Source: Halalkalibacter nanhaiisediminis
GTDB lineage: Bacteria > Bacillota > Bacilli > Bacillales > Bacillaceae_D
Reading direction: 5' to 3'
Length of the DNA: 64,000 nt
Assembly: GCF_007830185.1 (NCBI RefSeq)
Contig: NZ_VLKZ01000003.1
Span: 186,001-250,000 of the forward strand
Position numbers and translations under genes: made by a program. Positions 1-8,744 of the stretch are shown in pieces. The notes beneath the pieces are model-generated. The model was not told the origin of the DNA. It saw only the letters and a list, made by a program, of their open reading frames with translations, and ran no database searches. The first letter of the stretch is position 1. Every line of letters begins with the position of its first letter.

Positions 1-1
1 G

Positions 2-454
2 GAAGCTGGGGTGCGGATGCCTAGAGCAGTCGGTCAAGCAATGTCGATTGTCGGTGCGCTTGTGTTAGGAACAGCTGCTGTTGAAGCGGGATTAGTATCA
101 GCTGCTATGGTGATTGTGGTGGCGATTACAGCAATTGCAAATTTTGTCATTCCGTCGATCAATTTAGCGATTACTGTTCGATTATTACGGTTTGGCATGA
201 TGATTTTAGCTGCTTCTTTCGGTTTTTTTGGGATCTTTATTGGTCTTATTTTAATGGTTGTTCATATCTGTGGTCTGCGTTCTTTTGGCGTCCCTTACAC
301 TGCTCCAATGGCTCCTTTTATTCTAGAAGACCAAAAAGATGCAATATTTCGTTTTCCAAAATGGGCATTGAACACAAGGCCACACTTAATTAGTCAACAA
401 AATGAGATTCGTAAAACAAAAATACCAACAAGTAAACCGAAAGATGAAAGGTAG
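2..454 (+). CDS. GerA-family spore germination receptor A subunit, C-terminal part
   Basis: The reading frame is open from the first full codon and the 5' part lies outside the window. The visible protein begins EAGVRMPRAVGQ, a conserved C-terminal motif of GerA/GerKA-type A subunits, followed by about three hydrophobic segments and a short basic cytoplasmic tail. These proteins form the inner-spore-membrane nutrient receptor together with B and C subunits. It lies 14 bp upstream of a Ger(x)C lipoprotein gene, consistent with one operon. Family assignment is firm; which germinant it senses cannot be read from the sequence. Confidence 0.9.
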   Translation, partial: EAGVRMPRAVGQAMSIVGALVLGTAAVEAGLVSAAMVIVVAITAIANFVIPSINLAITVRLLRFGMMILAASFGFFGIFIGLILMVVHICGLRSFGVPYTAPMAPFILEDQKDAIFRFPKWALNTRPHLISQQNEIRKTKIPTSKPKDER

Positions 455-468
455 AAGCGGGGGATTGT

Positions 469-1677
469 ATGAAACGCTTATTTATTATGAGTCTTATGAT
501 TATTGTTGTTCTACTCACTACCTCAGGCTGTTGGAATAGAAGGGAATTAACAGATCTTGCGATTGCTTCTGCCATTGGGATAGATAAAACAGAAAATGGA
601 TATCAAGTCTCTGTACAAATTATCAATCCTGGGCAAATTGCAACAGCAGGCGGACAAGGCGGAGGAGGAGATGATTCACCAGTTACTACCTATTACGATG
701 AAGGTGAGACATTATTTGAAACTTTGCGAAAATTAACGAAACAAGTACCGAGAAAGATCTATTACTCTCATTTAAGAATGGTCGTGTTCGGAGAGGACAT
801 GGCGAGAGATGGAATTAGTAAAACGGTTGACTTTTTATCAAGGGATCATGAAATGCGTAGTGATTTTTATATTGTGATCGCGCGCGAGACAAATGCTTAT
901 AATATTTTGTCTACTTATACATCTTTAGAAAAGATTCCTGCCAACAAAATGTTTTCGACTCTTGAAAACTCCGCACAAGTTTGGGCGGCAACAGGAAAAG
1001 TGCGACTTGCTCAATTGATTAGCGAAATAACAAGTCAAGGAACATCACTTGTTTTAACAGGAATTAGAATCGAAGGGGAAAAAGAAAAGAGAGACATACC
1101 AGAAAACGTATTACAAATAACTCAAGTGGCAAATTTAAAATATGATGGAATGGGTGTTTTCAAGGAAGACCGGCTTATTGGATGGCTAAATGAAGAAGAG
1201 AGTAAAGGTTACAATTATACGATTGGAAAGGTCAAAAGTACGGTCATTAAACTTCAAAATATTTGTAAAGATAACGAAGATGAGAACCTTGGGATCGAAG
1301 TGGTCAAAACGGATGCGAAAATGAAGGGAAAAGTACAGCAAGGGCAACCAAAAATTGATTTAATGATTAAAGGTGAGGCCAATGTGTCAGAAGTTGAATG
1401 TTACATTGATTTAATGAACAATCAAACAATGGAAGAGATTCAAAATGAAACAAATAAAACGATAAAAAAGAATGTTGAAGAAGCCATTAAGAAAGCACAA
1501 ACGGAATATAAAATTGACATTTTTGGATTTGGGGAAGCGATGTATCGTTCCAATCCGCAGTATTGGCGAGAGGTGAAAGACAATTGGGATCAGGAGTTTG
1601 AAAATCTTACAATCAATGTTCATGTCGATATGAGCATTGAAAGAGTGGGAACCATTGATAATCCGATAAAAAGATAA
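469..1677 (+). CDS. Ger(x)C-family germination lipoprotein (receptor C subunit)
   Basis: The 402-residue protein starts with a lipoprotein signal peptide: a hydrophobic stretch ends in TTSGC with the lipid-attachment Cys at residue 21, then WNRRELTDLAIASAIGIDK, typical of Ger(x)C proteins. The C subunit is a lipoprotein on the outer face of the spore inner membrane that works with A and B. An RBS-like AGCGGGGG precedes ATG 469. Gene order here is A, C, small D, B rather than the commoner A-B-C. Length is normal for the family. Confidence 0.93.
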   Translation: MKRLFIMSLMIIVVLLTTSGCWNRRELTDLAIASAIGIDKTENGYQVSVQIINPGQIATAGGQGGGGDDSPVTTYYDEGETLFETLRKLTKQVPRKIYYSHLRMVVFGEDMARDGISKTVDFLSRDHEMRSDFYIVIARETNAYNILSTYTSLEKIPANKMFSTLENSAQVWAATGKVRLAQLISEITSQGTSLVLTGIRIEGEKEKRDIPENVLQITQVANLKYDGMGVFKEDRLIGWLNEEESKGYNYTIGKVKSTVIKLQNICKDNEDENLGIEVVKTDAKMKGKVQQGQPKIDLMIKGEANVSEVECYIDLMNNQTMEEIQNETNKTIKKNVEEAIKKAQTEYKIDIFGFGEAMYRSNPQYWREVKDNWDQEFENLTINVHVDMSIERVGTIDNPIKR

Positions 1678-1703
1678 GTGGGTAAAGGAAGGAGAAGGCT
1701 GAA

Positions 1704-1937
1704 ATGCTACCTAGTATTGCCGTATTGATTGTTGCTTCTACTATCGTATATTTTGAAGTTCCGACACTTTTAAAGAAAGGATTAAAAAAGGAAGTGTGGA
1801 CTTTTTCGTTATTGTTACTATTAGGGGTTATGCTTTGTATTGCCAAAGAGACTGGAGACACGATTCCTTCTCCTTTAAGTGCAATTAAATTCATTTACCA
1901 GCCTATTTATACGGTTGTTTCTACCTATTTAGAGTAA
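1704..1937 (+). CDS. small two-helix membrane protein, candidate germinant-receptor D subunit
   Basis: This 77-residue ORF has a strong RBS (GGAAGGAGA) 5' of its ATG and encodes two hydrophobic segments (residues about 3-18 and 33-46) joined by a basic loop. It sits inside the receptor operon between the C and B genes. Small two-TM D proteins of about 75 residues encoded in or beside ger operons are known to modulate receptor activity in Bacillus. Size, topology and position all match. I do not recognise the sequence itself, so the assignment rests on context. Confidence 0.72.
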   Translation: MLPSIAVLIVASTIVYFEVPTLLKKGLKKEVWTFSLLLLLGVMLCIAKETGDTIPSPLSAIKFIYQPIYTVVSTYLE

Positions 1938-1993
1938 GGAGAGATTGGATTTTTTAGTGAAAATACCCTTTATTAGTGAAGCGAGGTGAGTGT

Positions 1994-3097
1994 ATGAAGA
2001 ACGAAGAGAAAATTAATGCTAGACAGATGGCGATCTTAACGATTTGTTTTATTATTGGAAGAGCCATCTTGCTAGTTCCTTCGATACTGACAAGATCAGC
2101 AGAAAATGATGCTTGGATATCTGCCTTACTCGGTACTATTATAGGGATATTAGTTGTTATGCTTTTAATTAAAATGATGAAGAGAGAACCTGAGCTTAGC
2201 GTGGTTCAACATAGTGTGAAACATTTAGGGAAATGGTTTGGGGGATTTATTGCGATAAATTTCATTTTATTTTGTTTAATGGTCGCTTCCATGCATGCTA
2301 GGAGTATGGGGGACTTTATGACAACTCAAGCTTTAACAGAGACCCCTATTGAAGCGATTAATATCATTTTCATCTTAACGTGCATTATTGCAACACGTCT
2401 TGGCATTGAAGTCATTGCAAGAGCATCTGAAATCTTTTTTCCTTATATTGTTCTCATGTTAATGATTTTATTTCTTTTTCTTATACCAGAGCTCGAAATA
2501 GATAGGATTCAACCTATATTAGGAAATGGCCTTAAACCAGTCATACAAGGTGCTTATGCAAATGCGGGGTTCCCTTTCTTTGAACTAATTGTATTAATGA
2601 TGGTCATTCAATTTGTCAATCGTCCAAAAGCAGGCTATAAAGGATTAATGACGGGTACAGTCATTGGAGGAGTATTTATAGTCGTACTTACATTTGTTAG
2701 CGTACTAGCTCTTGGAGCAGAAGCGGTTGCCATACAAATATATCCGACCTATATGTTGGCAAAAATTATCGATATCGGGGATGTATTTCAAAGAATTGAA
2801 CCTATTGTGGCTGGTATTTGGTTTCTCTCGCTCTTTTTTAAAATGACTCTTTCTTTTTTTGCAGCGGCATTAGGTATTTCTCATTTGCTACAATTAGAAG
2901 ACTACCGTTTCTTAGTTTGGCCATTAGGTCTGATTATGTGTATTTTATCGCTCATCATCTATCCTCATATTGTGTATGTGATGGATTTTACTCAGAAGTA
3001 TTGGACGCTATACACAGGGTCATTTTCCTTATTCATTCCGTTACTGCTCTTGTGCGTAACGTGGATAAAAGAAAGAACGAATAGACAGAGGGTGTGA
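1994..3097 (+). CDS. GerB-family spore germination permease (receptor B subunit)
   Basis: Multi-spanning protein of the APC-related GerB/endospore germination permease family: about ten hydrophobic segments, beginning INARQMAILTICFIIG and carrying a conserved NAGFPFFE segment. It is thought to form the germinant-binding channel-like subunit. A GTG at 1976 gives a six-residue longer form, but GAGGTGAG at 1982-1989 is placed correctly for ATG 1994, so I use the latter (367 residues). It is the last gene of the receptor operon; no clear terminator is seen downstream. Confidence 0.9.
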   Translation: MKNEEKINARQMAILTICFIIGRAILLVPSILTRSAENDAWISALLGTIIGILVVMLLIKMMKREPELSVVQHSVKHLGKWFGGFIAINFILFCLMVASMHARSMGDFMTTQALTETPIEAINIIFILTCIIATRLGIEVIARASEIFFPYIVLMLMILFLFLIPELEIDRIQPILGNGLKPVIQGAYANAGFPFFELIVLMMVIQFVNRPKAGYKGLMTGTVIGGVFIVVLTFVSVLALGAEAVAIQIYPTYMLAKIIDIGDVFQRIEPIVAGIWFLSLFFKMTLSFFAAALGISHLLQLEDYRFLVWPLGLIMCILSLIIYPHIVYVMDFTQKYWTLYTGSFSLFIPLLLLCVTWIKERTNRQRV

Positions 3098-3128
3098 ATA
3101 TTTAGAAGCAAGCTTAATTAGAAAATTA

Positions 3129-3137
3129 TGTTATAAT
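3129..3137 (+). promoter_or_regulatory. extended -10 promoter for the MFS gene
   Basis: TGTTATAAT matches the extended -10 consensus (TGnTATAAT), with the hexamer at 3132-3137. It lies about 50 bp before the GTG start at 3188. The -35 region is weak, as extended -10 promoters tolerate. Confidence 0.5.
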
Positions 3138-3187
3138 CAAACTCAAAAATAAAGCGTGTTTGTTCGTAGAAAAAGGGGAGATCTTAA

Positions 3188-4411
3188 GTGGGGGACAAGT
3201 CCTTTTCAAAGAATCAAGGATTGCGTTTTGGAAGTGTTTTATTTGTGATCGGTCTTGTATTTGTTGCGTTTAATCTACGCTCTTCCATTACGGCGGTTGG
3301 CCCATTAATTAGCTCTATTCGTACAGATACTGGGATGTCCAACACAAGTATAGGGATGATTACGACATTACCTTTGATTGCTTTTGGTTTATTTTCGACG
3401 ATTGCTCCAAGGTTTGGACGGAAGTTTGGTAATGAGACGGTTGTATTTGTTGCTCTCTTAATCCTAACAATGGGTATCCTTTTTCGTTCAACTGGTATGG
3501 TTATAACTTTGTTTATTGGAACGGCTCTGCTCGGATTAGGTATTGCCATATGTAATGTCTTAATTCCAGGAATAGTGAAAGATAAATATCCTCAAAAAGT
3601 GGGGCTAATGACAGGGATGTACACGACCTCCATGTCTGTCATGGCAGCACTTGCATCGGGACTTAGTATTCCATTAGCTTATGGATTTAATCTTGGTTGG
3701 GAGAAAGCCTTAGCTGTTTGGGCGATTATGTCTGGATTCGCTGTCATTCTTTGGCTTCCTCAATTACGAAAACAAAACAAAGCGATAAAAGGACCAACAC
3801 TAGCTAAAAGCTCGATTTGGCGCTCACCTCTTGCGTGGCAGGTTACGCTTTTCATGGGGTTTCAATCTAGTATTTTCTACTGTATTATTGCTTGGCTTCC
3901 CGAGATTCTCACAACTCGAGGAGTTGATATTCCAACAGCAGGGTGGCTATTGACATTCATGCAATTCGCATCACTCCCAGCAACACTCCTTATCCCAGTA
4001 CTTGCTAGTCGCCTTCAAAGTCAGAAGATCATTGTTGTTGGTATTACAATCCTTTATTTAGTTGGGTTTACGGGACTTTACTTTGGTGGGAACTTAGTGG
4101 TTATTACGTTTTATATGCTCTTGTTTGGAGTTGCTCAAGGGTCCGCTATTAGTCTTTCTCTCACCTTATTTGGGTTGCGTACAGAAAACGCGCATGATGC
4201 AGCTAATTTGTCAGGAATGGCACAATCAGGTGGCTATCTACTTGCCTCAATAAGTCCGCTTTTTATGGGACTATTATTTGATACATTCCATACTTGGACT
4301 CCTGCTCTATTAGTATTTATTTTCCTTACTATAGCGATGGTGATTGTTGGCATAGGTGCTGCTAGAAATCAATATATTTTTCATAAAGAACCTATAAAAC
4401 TACGAGCCTAA
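3188..4411 (+). CDS. MFS transporter, CynX/NimT type
   Basis: 407-residue, twelve-TM major facilitator. The N-terminal AFNLRSSITAVGPLI motif is characteristic of the CynX/NimT (cyanate/2-nitroimidazole) family, to which B. subtilis YycB also belongs. It starts at GTG 3188 behind AGGGGAG (3173-3179). It is probably monocistronic, with its own extended -10 promoter after the germination operon. The substrate is unknown; family members export or import small organic anions or drugs. Confidence 0.85.
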   Translation: MGDKSFSKNQGLRFGSVLFVIGLVFVAFNLRSSITAVGPLISSIRTDTGMSNTSIGMITTLPLIAFGLFSTIAPRFGRKFGNETVVFVALLILTMGILFRSTGMVITLFIGTALLGLGIAICNVLIPGIVKDKYPQKVGLMTGMYTTSMSVMAALASGLSIPLAYGFNLGWEKALAVWAIMSGFAVILWLPQLRKQNKAIKGPTLAKSSIWRSPLAWQVTLFMGFQSSIFYCIIAWLPEILTTRGVDIPTAGWLLTFMQFASLPATLLIPVLASRLQSQKIIVVGITILYLVGFTGLYFGGNLVVITFYMLLFGVAQGSAISLSLTLFGLRTENAHDAANLSGMAQSGGYLLASISPLFMGLLFDTFHTWTPALLVFIFLTIAMVIVGIGAARNQYIFHKEPIKLRA

Positions 4412-4562
4412 AGGTAGATAGCATTCATAGTTAAAAAGTTCTGGGAATAAAGGTGGGAATGGTAGACGTCTTATTTAAAAATAAGTTAGAATAATGGCGA
4501 GGAATACAAATCAATCATTTTATGTGGAAAAGTTAGTGAGATCTCTAGGGAGTGAGTAATCA

Positions 4563-5402
4563 ATGCACCGAAACAAGGAATTATATACATTTTTATTAGA
4601 CAAAGCTTGGCAATTAACGGAAGATTGGTATACGGCATTAGACAAAAGTGATTCTCATGGAGTGTATGCATCTAATGATCCCGAAATCATTCAAACATTA
4701 AAAAGACAAAACTATGAATTCCATTTGCATTTTTGTCAGGTTTTTGTTGAAGAGAACTCAGTATTTTTAAGCAATTTAGAGAATTGGATTGTGATGATAG
4801 CGGAAGATGAAGAACATTTAAACACTCCTGTTCAGTATGTGTTAAGAGAATTTTTTCAAGTGCAGGAGCAATATCTTAATTTTGTTAAGGAATTTGTATC
4901 TTTGCATGAAGGTGAGTATTCAGAAGAAATCATTGAGTCTTGGAACAGAATCATAATAAAAACGTTTGCTAAGATCATGCTTTGGTTTGTTGAGGAAAAT
5001 CATAATTACTCAGAACAAAAGTTGCAAGCTCAGCAAAAAACAATCAATGAGTTAAGCTCACCAGTCATTACTCTTAATCGTAATGCGGGATTGCTTCCGC
5101 TAGTCGGCGAGATCGATTTAACAAGAGCTGAATGGATCCTTGAAAATACGTTAACAAAATGTGCTGAAAAAGGATATACGCATCTATTTATTGATTTATC
5201 TGGCGTTGTTAAGGTTGACCAAACGGTAGCAAATCAACTTTTTCAATTAATTGAAGCCTTAAAGTTAATTGGTGTTAGTACCATTTTGTCAGGACTTCGA
5301 CCAGAAATTGCTCAAGCTGTTGTTCAACTCGGCCTTTCTTTTGAAGATGTAGCCATAACAGCTACTCTTTCGCAAGCCATCGATTCTCATGAGCTAGTGT
5401 AA
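4563..5402 (+). CDS. RsbR-paralogue stressosome protein (RsbRD/YqhA-like) with STAS domain
   Basis: 279 residues. The N-terminal half (about 1-160) is a helical non-haem-globin-like sensor domain. The C-terminal STAS domain contains INELSSPVITL and DLSGVVKVDQTVANQLF, the signature around the phosphorylatable Ser/Thr of RsbR proteins. Such paralogues build the stressosome that sequesters RsbT and controls SigB. The N-terminal MHRNKELYTFLLDKAWQLTE resembles YqhA (RsbRD) as I recall it. No rsbS, rsbT or other paralogue is adjacent, so it is an orphan member here. The RBS GGGAGTGAG precedes ATG 4563. Confidence 0.85.
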   Translation: MHRNKELYTFLLDKAWQLTEDWYTALDKSDSHGVYASNDPEIIQTLKRQNYEFHLHFCQVFVEENSVFLSNLENWIVMIAEDEEHLNTPVQYVLREFFQVQEQYLNFVKEFVSLHEGEYSEEIIESWNRIIIKTFAKIMLWFVEENHNYSEQKLQAQQKTINELSSPVITLNRNAGLLPLVGEIDLTRAEWILENTLTKCAEKGYTHLFIDLSGVVKVDQTVANQLFQLIEALKLIGVSTILSGLRPEIAQAVVQLGLSFEDVAITATLSQAIDSHELV

Positions 5403-5421
5403 ATTGAATAAAAACGTCATG

Positions 5422-5466
5422 AAAAAAGCTCCCCTCGTTGTGTTCGTTCAACGAGGGAAGCTTTTC
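5422..5466. terminator. bidirectional terminator between the RsbR-like gene and the ABC operon
   Basis: AAGCTCCCCTCGTTG pairs with CAACGAGGGAAGCTT around a short loop. A and T runs on both sides let it serve the converging transcripts. Confidence 0.85.
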
Positions 5467-6219
5467 TTAGTTTCCAGTACGTGATGCCCAACCAGCAAAA
5501 CGCTTATGAAGTGGTTTTAATAGAAGATAATCCATAAATAAGGCTAAAAAGCCGATTAGTAAAATACCTAGTAAGACAGAGGCCGCATTACCAATTTGCC
5601 CATTAAATGCGATAAAATAACCAATTCCTGCATTACCACCGATCATTTCAGCTGCGACAAGGGAACGCCATGATATGGCAAACCCAATATAAATACCACT
5701 AATGGCAGCGGGGAAAATCTCTGGTAAGTAGACGTAATACGCTAGCCTCCAACCTTTGGCCCCTAGTGATTTTGCAGCACGAATATGTGACTCGGGGATG
5801 TGATTCATCCCTTGCATGACATTAATTAGAATAGGAAAAAATGAAGCAATGATGATGACTGCAATCATCGGTGCATCACCAAGACCTAGTAAAATAATTA
5901 GCAAAGGTGCCCATGCCATCGGTGGTGTTGCTTGAAAATAGGTGACCAGTGGCATGAGAAAATCTCTAAATGTACGAGACGCACCTGCGACAATTCCGAC
6001 AATAAATGCTAAAAAAGCTGAAATTAAAAAACCTAAAACTAAACGCTGTAAACTGAGCAGGATATGTGTTTGTAGTTCCCCTCTATTTACTTGATTGACG
6101 CCTTCATGCCATACATCCACAGGGCTTGGGAAAATATAGGAAGGATACTGTGATGAGATAGCTGTCCAAACGATTAGTACAAAGGGAATCGCTAACCAGC
6201 CGATTTTCCACCTATTCAC
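5467..6219 (-). CDS. ABC transporter permease, SsuC/TauC type
   Basis: 250-residue inner-membrane protein with about six TM segments and the EAA-type loop (AAKSLGAKGWRLAYYVYLPEI) that docks to the ATPase. It belongs to the nitrate/sulfonate/taurine permease family. Its start overlaps the stop of the binding-protein gene by four bases (ATGA), indicating translational coupling. It is last in the operon DsrE-like protein, ATPase, binding protein, permease. A sulfonate-type substrate is likely, but thiamine-precursor or nitrate-type ligands cannot be excluded. Confidence 0.88.
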   Translation of the reverse strand: MNRWKIGWLAIPFVLIVWTAISSQYPSYIFPSPVDVWHEGVNQVNRGELQTHILLSLQRLVLGFLISAFLAFIVGIVAGASRTFRDFLMPLVTYFQATPPMAWAPLLIILLGLGDAPMIAVIIIASFFPILINVMQGMNHIPESHIRAAKSLGAKGWRLAYYVYLPEIFPAAISGIYIGFAISWRSLVAAEMIGGNAGIGYFIAFNGQIGNAASVLLGILLIGFLALFMDYLLLKPLHKRFAGWASRTGN

Positions 6220-7217
6220 TCTTTGATGACTCCTTCAACAAATGTTAAATCAAATAAGCTTTCCACATCGATTTCTTGATTCACATATCCGAGCTCGTAT
6301 GCTGCATCTGCAAGCTCTTGATAATAGGTGAAATCATCGCTTGTAAACTGCCAATCAAAGGACAATTTTTCTTTTGCTTGTGCGATGACATCTTCTGCAG
6401 CAACGCCTTCAATAGCCCCAATATTAAAGACTTCCACTAAAACCTGATTTGCATTTTCTGGATCCTCATTTAAATAGTCAATTGTTGACTGATGAATATT
6501 CATAAACGTTTGAACAGCTTCAGACTTATTTGCAAGAGCTTCTTCACTTGCAACAATGACAAGTGCTGGATCGTTCTCCTCGGCAATTTGTTGTTTCCCA
6601 CGTAAGAGGGCATATGTTAAGAACGGCTCATTTAAAAATCCAGCCTTTGCTTGATTAGAATCTAGTGCTGCTTCAATGTTAGCTTGGTTGAATTCTTGGA
6701 TGGTCACATCTTCAGCCAAAAGACCTGCCTTTGGTAAAATAATACCTTTTGTAATAATGTCTACGCCGCTACCGCTTTGAACACCTGCAAGGACTTCTCC
6801 TTCTAATTGCTTGACTGAAGTAATACCTGAATCCTCAGCAACGACGACACCGATTTTTCCATCATTTACTTTTGAAATGACTTTAACAGGAAGTCCGCGT
6901 GATGCCCAGTTGACAAGAGCGGGAACTCCCGCATATGCGACATCTAATTCACCAGCCGCTAGTGCTTGGTACAATTCTGGACCAGAGTTAAAGGCATACG
7001 TGTTAACGTTTAATTCTTCTGCAAAAAAGCCTTCTTGATCAGCGACAATACCTGGAGCATTTGCAAGGATCGATACATAGCCGATATTCAGTTGAGGTTT
7101 TTCTTCAGATTCTGATGTTGTATCTGTTGGCTCCGTGCTTTCAGGCGTTGACCCACAAGCAGTTAATAATAGTGCAACTGTTAAAAATGGAATAGCGAAT
7201 AACTTTTTCATAATCAA
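6216..7217 (-). CDS. ABC transporter substrate-binding lipoprotein, SsuA/NMT1-like
   Basis: 333 residues with a lipoprotein signal: MKKLFAIPF, a hydrophobic core and LLTACGS with the lipid-attached Cys, then a Ser/Thr/Glu-rich linker. The mature part (NIGYVSILANAPGIVADQEG onward) is of the SsuA/NMT1 aliphatic-sulfonate-binding fold. Two starts are possible. TTG at 7217 lies six bases after AGAGGAG, whereas ATG at 7211 is twelve bases away, so TTG is favoured by spacing. The ligand is not evident; the DsrE neighbour hints at sulfur compounds. Confidence 0.87.
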   Translation of the reverse strand: MIMKKLFAIPFLTVALLLTACGSTPESTEPTDTTSESEEKPQLNIGYVSILANAPGIVADQEGFFAEELNVNTYAFNSGPELYQALAAGELDVAYAGVPALVNWASRGLPVKVISKVNDGKIGVVVAEDSGITSVKQLEGEVLAGVQSGSGVDIITKGIILPKAGLLAEDVTIQEFNQANIEAALDSNQAKAGFLNEPFLTYALLRGKQQIAEENDPALVIVASEEALANKSEAVQTFMNIHQSTIDYLNEDPENANQVLVEVFNIGAIEGVAAEDVIAQAKEKLSFDWQFTSDDFTYYQELADAAYELGYVNQEIDVESLFDLTFVEGVIKE

Positions 7218-7228
7218 TCGTTTCTCCT

Positions 7229-7978
7229 CTATGATTGCTGCCGTTCATTTCGTAAAAATTCATACAGCTTTTTTTGGTAATCGTTATAAGATGAAGACGT
7301 ACGGTCTCTCGGCTTATCTATATCAATCTGAACGATTTCTTTAATTGTACCGTTTTTAGATAGAAGGATAATGGTATCTGATAGATAAATAGCTTCGTCG
7401 ATACTGTGAGTGACAAGCATCGTCGTCATCGATAATTTCTGATGAAGGGCAAGAAGCTCTTCCTGCAAGACATCACGAGTTTGGGCGTCTAGTGCACTAA
7501 ACGGCTCATCTAATAATAGGATATTTGGTTCTGTTGCTAACGTTCTAGCTAGTGCGACTCGTTGTTTCATCCCACCTGAAAGGGATGAGATTGGGAAATT
7601 TGAATAGGATGAAAGGCCAACTAGCTCAATCATTTCTTTTACTTTTTGATCACGTTTTTCTTTAGGAATGTTCTGCATTTTTAAGCCGAATTCAACATTC
7701 TTATAGACAGATAACCAAGGAAACAAAGCTAAGTCCTGAAAGACAAATCCTCTTTCTTCAGAAGGTGCCTTCACATGCTTTTCGTCCACTTTAATCGAGC
7801 CGTTAGAAGTAGGGATAAACCCAGCGATTAAGTTTAATAATGTTGATTTCCCGCAACCACTTGGGCCTAAAATGGTAACAAATGTATTATTTTCAATTTC
7901 AAAATTAATATTGTTCAATATGGGGGAATCGGGGGTATAGTTAAAGGCTACATTTTCAAGTTGTACAAGTGCTGACAT
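7229..7978 (-). CDS. ABC transporter ATP-binding protein, SsuB/TauB type
   Basis: 249 residues with Walker A GPSGCGKST (38-46), signature LSGGMKQRVALARTLA and Walker B ILLLDEPFSALD, followed by the switch His in LVTHSIDEA. It energises the permease encoded two genes downstream. The RBS is GAAAGGAGAG. It lies 16 bp after the DsrE-like gene and 11 bp before the binding protein. Confidence 0.93.
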   Translation of the reverse strand: MSALVQLENVAFNYTPDSPILNNINFEIENNTFVTILGPSGCGKSTLLNLIAGFIPTSNGSIKVDEKHVKAPSEERGFVFQDLALFPWLSVYKNVEFGLKMQNIPKEKRDQKVKEMIELVGLSSYSNFPISSLSGGMKQRVALARTLATEPNILLLDEPFSALDAQTRDVLQEELLALHQKLSMTTMLVTHSIDEAIYLSDTIILLSKNGTIKEIVQIDIDKPRDRTSSSYNDYQKKLYEFLRNERQQS

Positions 7979-7994
7979 CGTACTCTCCTTTCTA

Positions 7995-8339
7995 TCAAAG
8001 TGCTAAATAAGCCCAACCTTCAGCTTGTCTTGTCACGAGATGGGCAACACCAGATCCTGCAGCGTTCACGCTACATGTGAGATCATCGATTTTTACGTTT
8101 TTTCTTGTCAGTGTATTGTTACAAACGACAAAGCGAATACCCATTTCTAAGATAGCTTCAATTCGTTTTCGAATGGCTTCATCTTCGGATACTAAAAGAT
8201 CTAAGCCATCGCCGAACACAACAACTTCGCACTCTACTAGCTCATCACCAAGTTTGTTTTTTAAATTGGTCATATTATTTAAAACTTTATTGAAATAATC
8301 ATCGCCGTTTTTGTTTACTTGGATGACCACATTAGGCAT
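7995..8339 (-). CDS. DsrE/DsrF-like small protein
   Basis: 114-residue protein of the DsrE-like fold: VVIQVNKNGDDYFNKVLNNM at the start, then VVVFGDGLDLL and a FVVCNNTL segment bearing the Cys that in this fold often carries persulfide. DsrE-type proteins take part in sulfur relay. As first gene of a sulfonate-type ABC operon it may handle the sulfur released from the imported compound; that role is inference. The RBS AAAGGAGG precedes the ATG. Confidence 0.78.
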   Translation of the reverse strand: MPNVVIQVNKNGDDYFNKVLNNMTNLKNKLGDELVECEVVVFGDGLDLLVSEDEAIRKRIEAILEMGIRFVVCNNTLTRKNVKIDDLTCSVNAAGSGVAHLVTRQAEGWAYLAL

Positions 8340-8383
8340 CTGATAACCTCCTTTATGTTTTTAAAACAGAGTAGAATACTAGG

Positions 8384-8412
8384 ATTATAATAAAGATTGG
8401 TTCATTTGGCAA
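8384..8412 (-). promoter_or_regulatory. SigA promoter of the DsrE-ABC operon
   Basis: On the minus strand TTGCCA (8407-8412) and TATAAT (8384-8389) are separated by 17 bp, a near-consensus SigA promoter about 45 bp before the DsrE-like gene. Confidence 0.75.
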
Positions 8413-8436
8413 AACAAAATACTGTATAATTCGATT

Positions 8437-8459
8437 TTTTCTGACATAAAGTCGGAAAA
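8437..8459. repeat. inverted repeat in the intergenic region, possible operator
   Basis: TTTTCTGAC and GTCGGAAAA form a nine-base imperfect dyad around ATAAA, just upstream of the ABC-operon promoter. A plus-strand TATAAT at 8425-8430 lies next to it. The other part of the 8340-8744 gap shows no convincing gene. Confidence 0.35.
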
Positions 8460-8744
8460 TATATTAGAAACAGACGATGTGGATTCAGTTACTCTACCAG
8501 CAAATGAAGGATATGATCATCCCTAGCTAGCAATGCTTTTATCCTTTTTGGAAGGGGGTGCATGCAGCATAACTGCAGCATATTTGTCTAATTGGTCGGT
8601 CCTTCTTTTGTTAATAGAGAAGTGCCTTTTTTGCATCTCGAGCATTTTAAAAGACGAGCCATCGGATTAGGATAGAGATTTTGTTTCTATCTAGGTTGAG
8701 AGTAGAAGCTCATGAAAGTTTTATTTTGAAAGGAGAGAAGTGAT

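Noticed and set aside
3214-3549. 111-codon minus-strand ORF opposite the MFS gene
   Set aside because: Antisense shadow with no RBS or recognisable protein; the plus-strand frame is a clear MFS protein. The same applies to most other antisense ORFs under strong genes.
8381-8526. Stop-free stretch ending before TAG in the gap upstream of the carotenoid genes
   Set aside because: No start codon or RBS, overlaps two promoters and a dyad, and the translation matches nothing I recognise.
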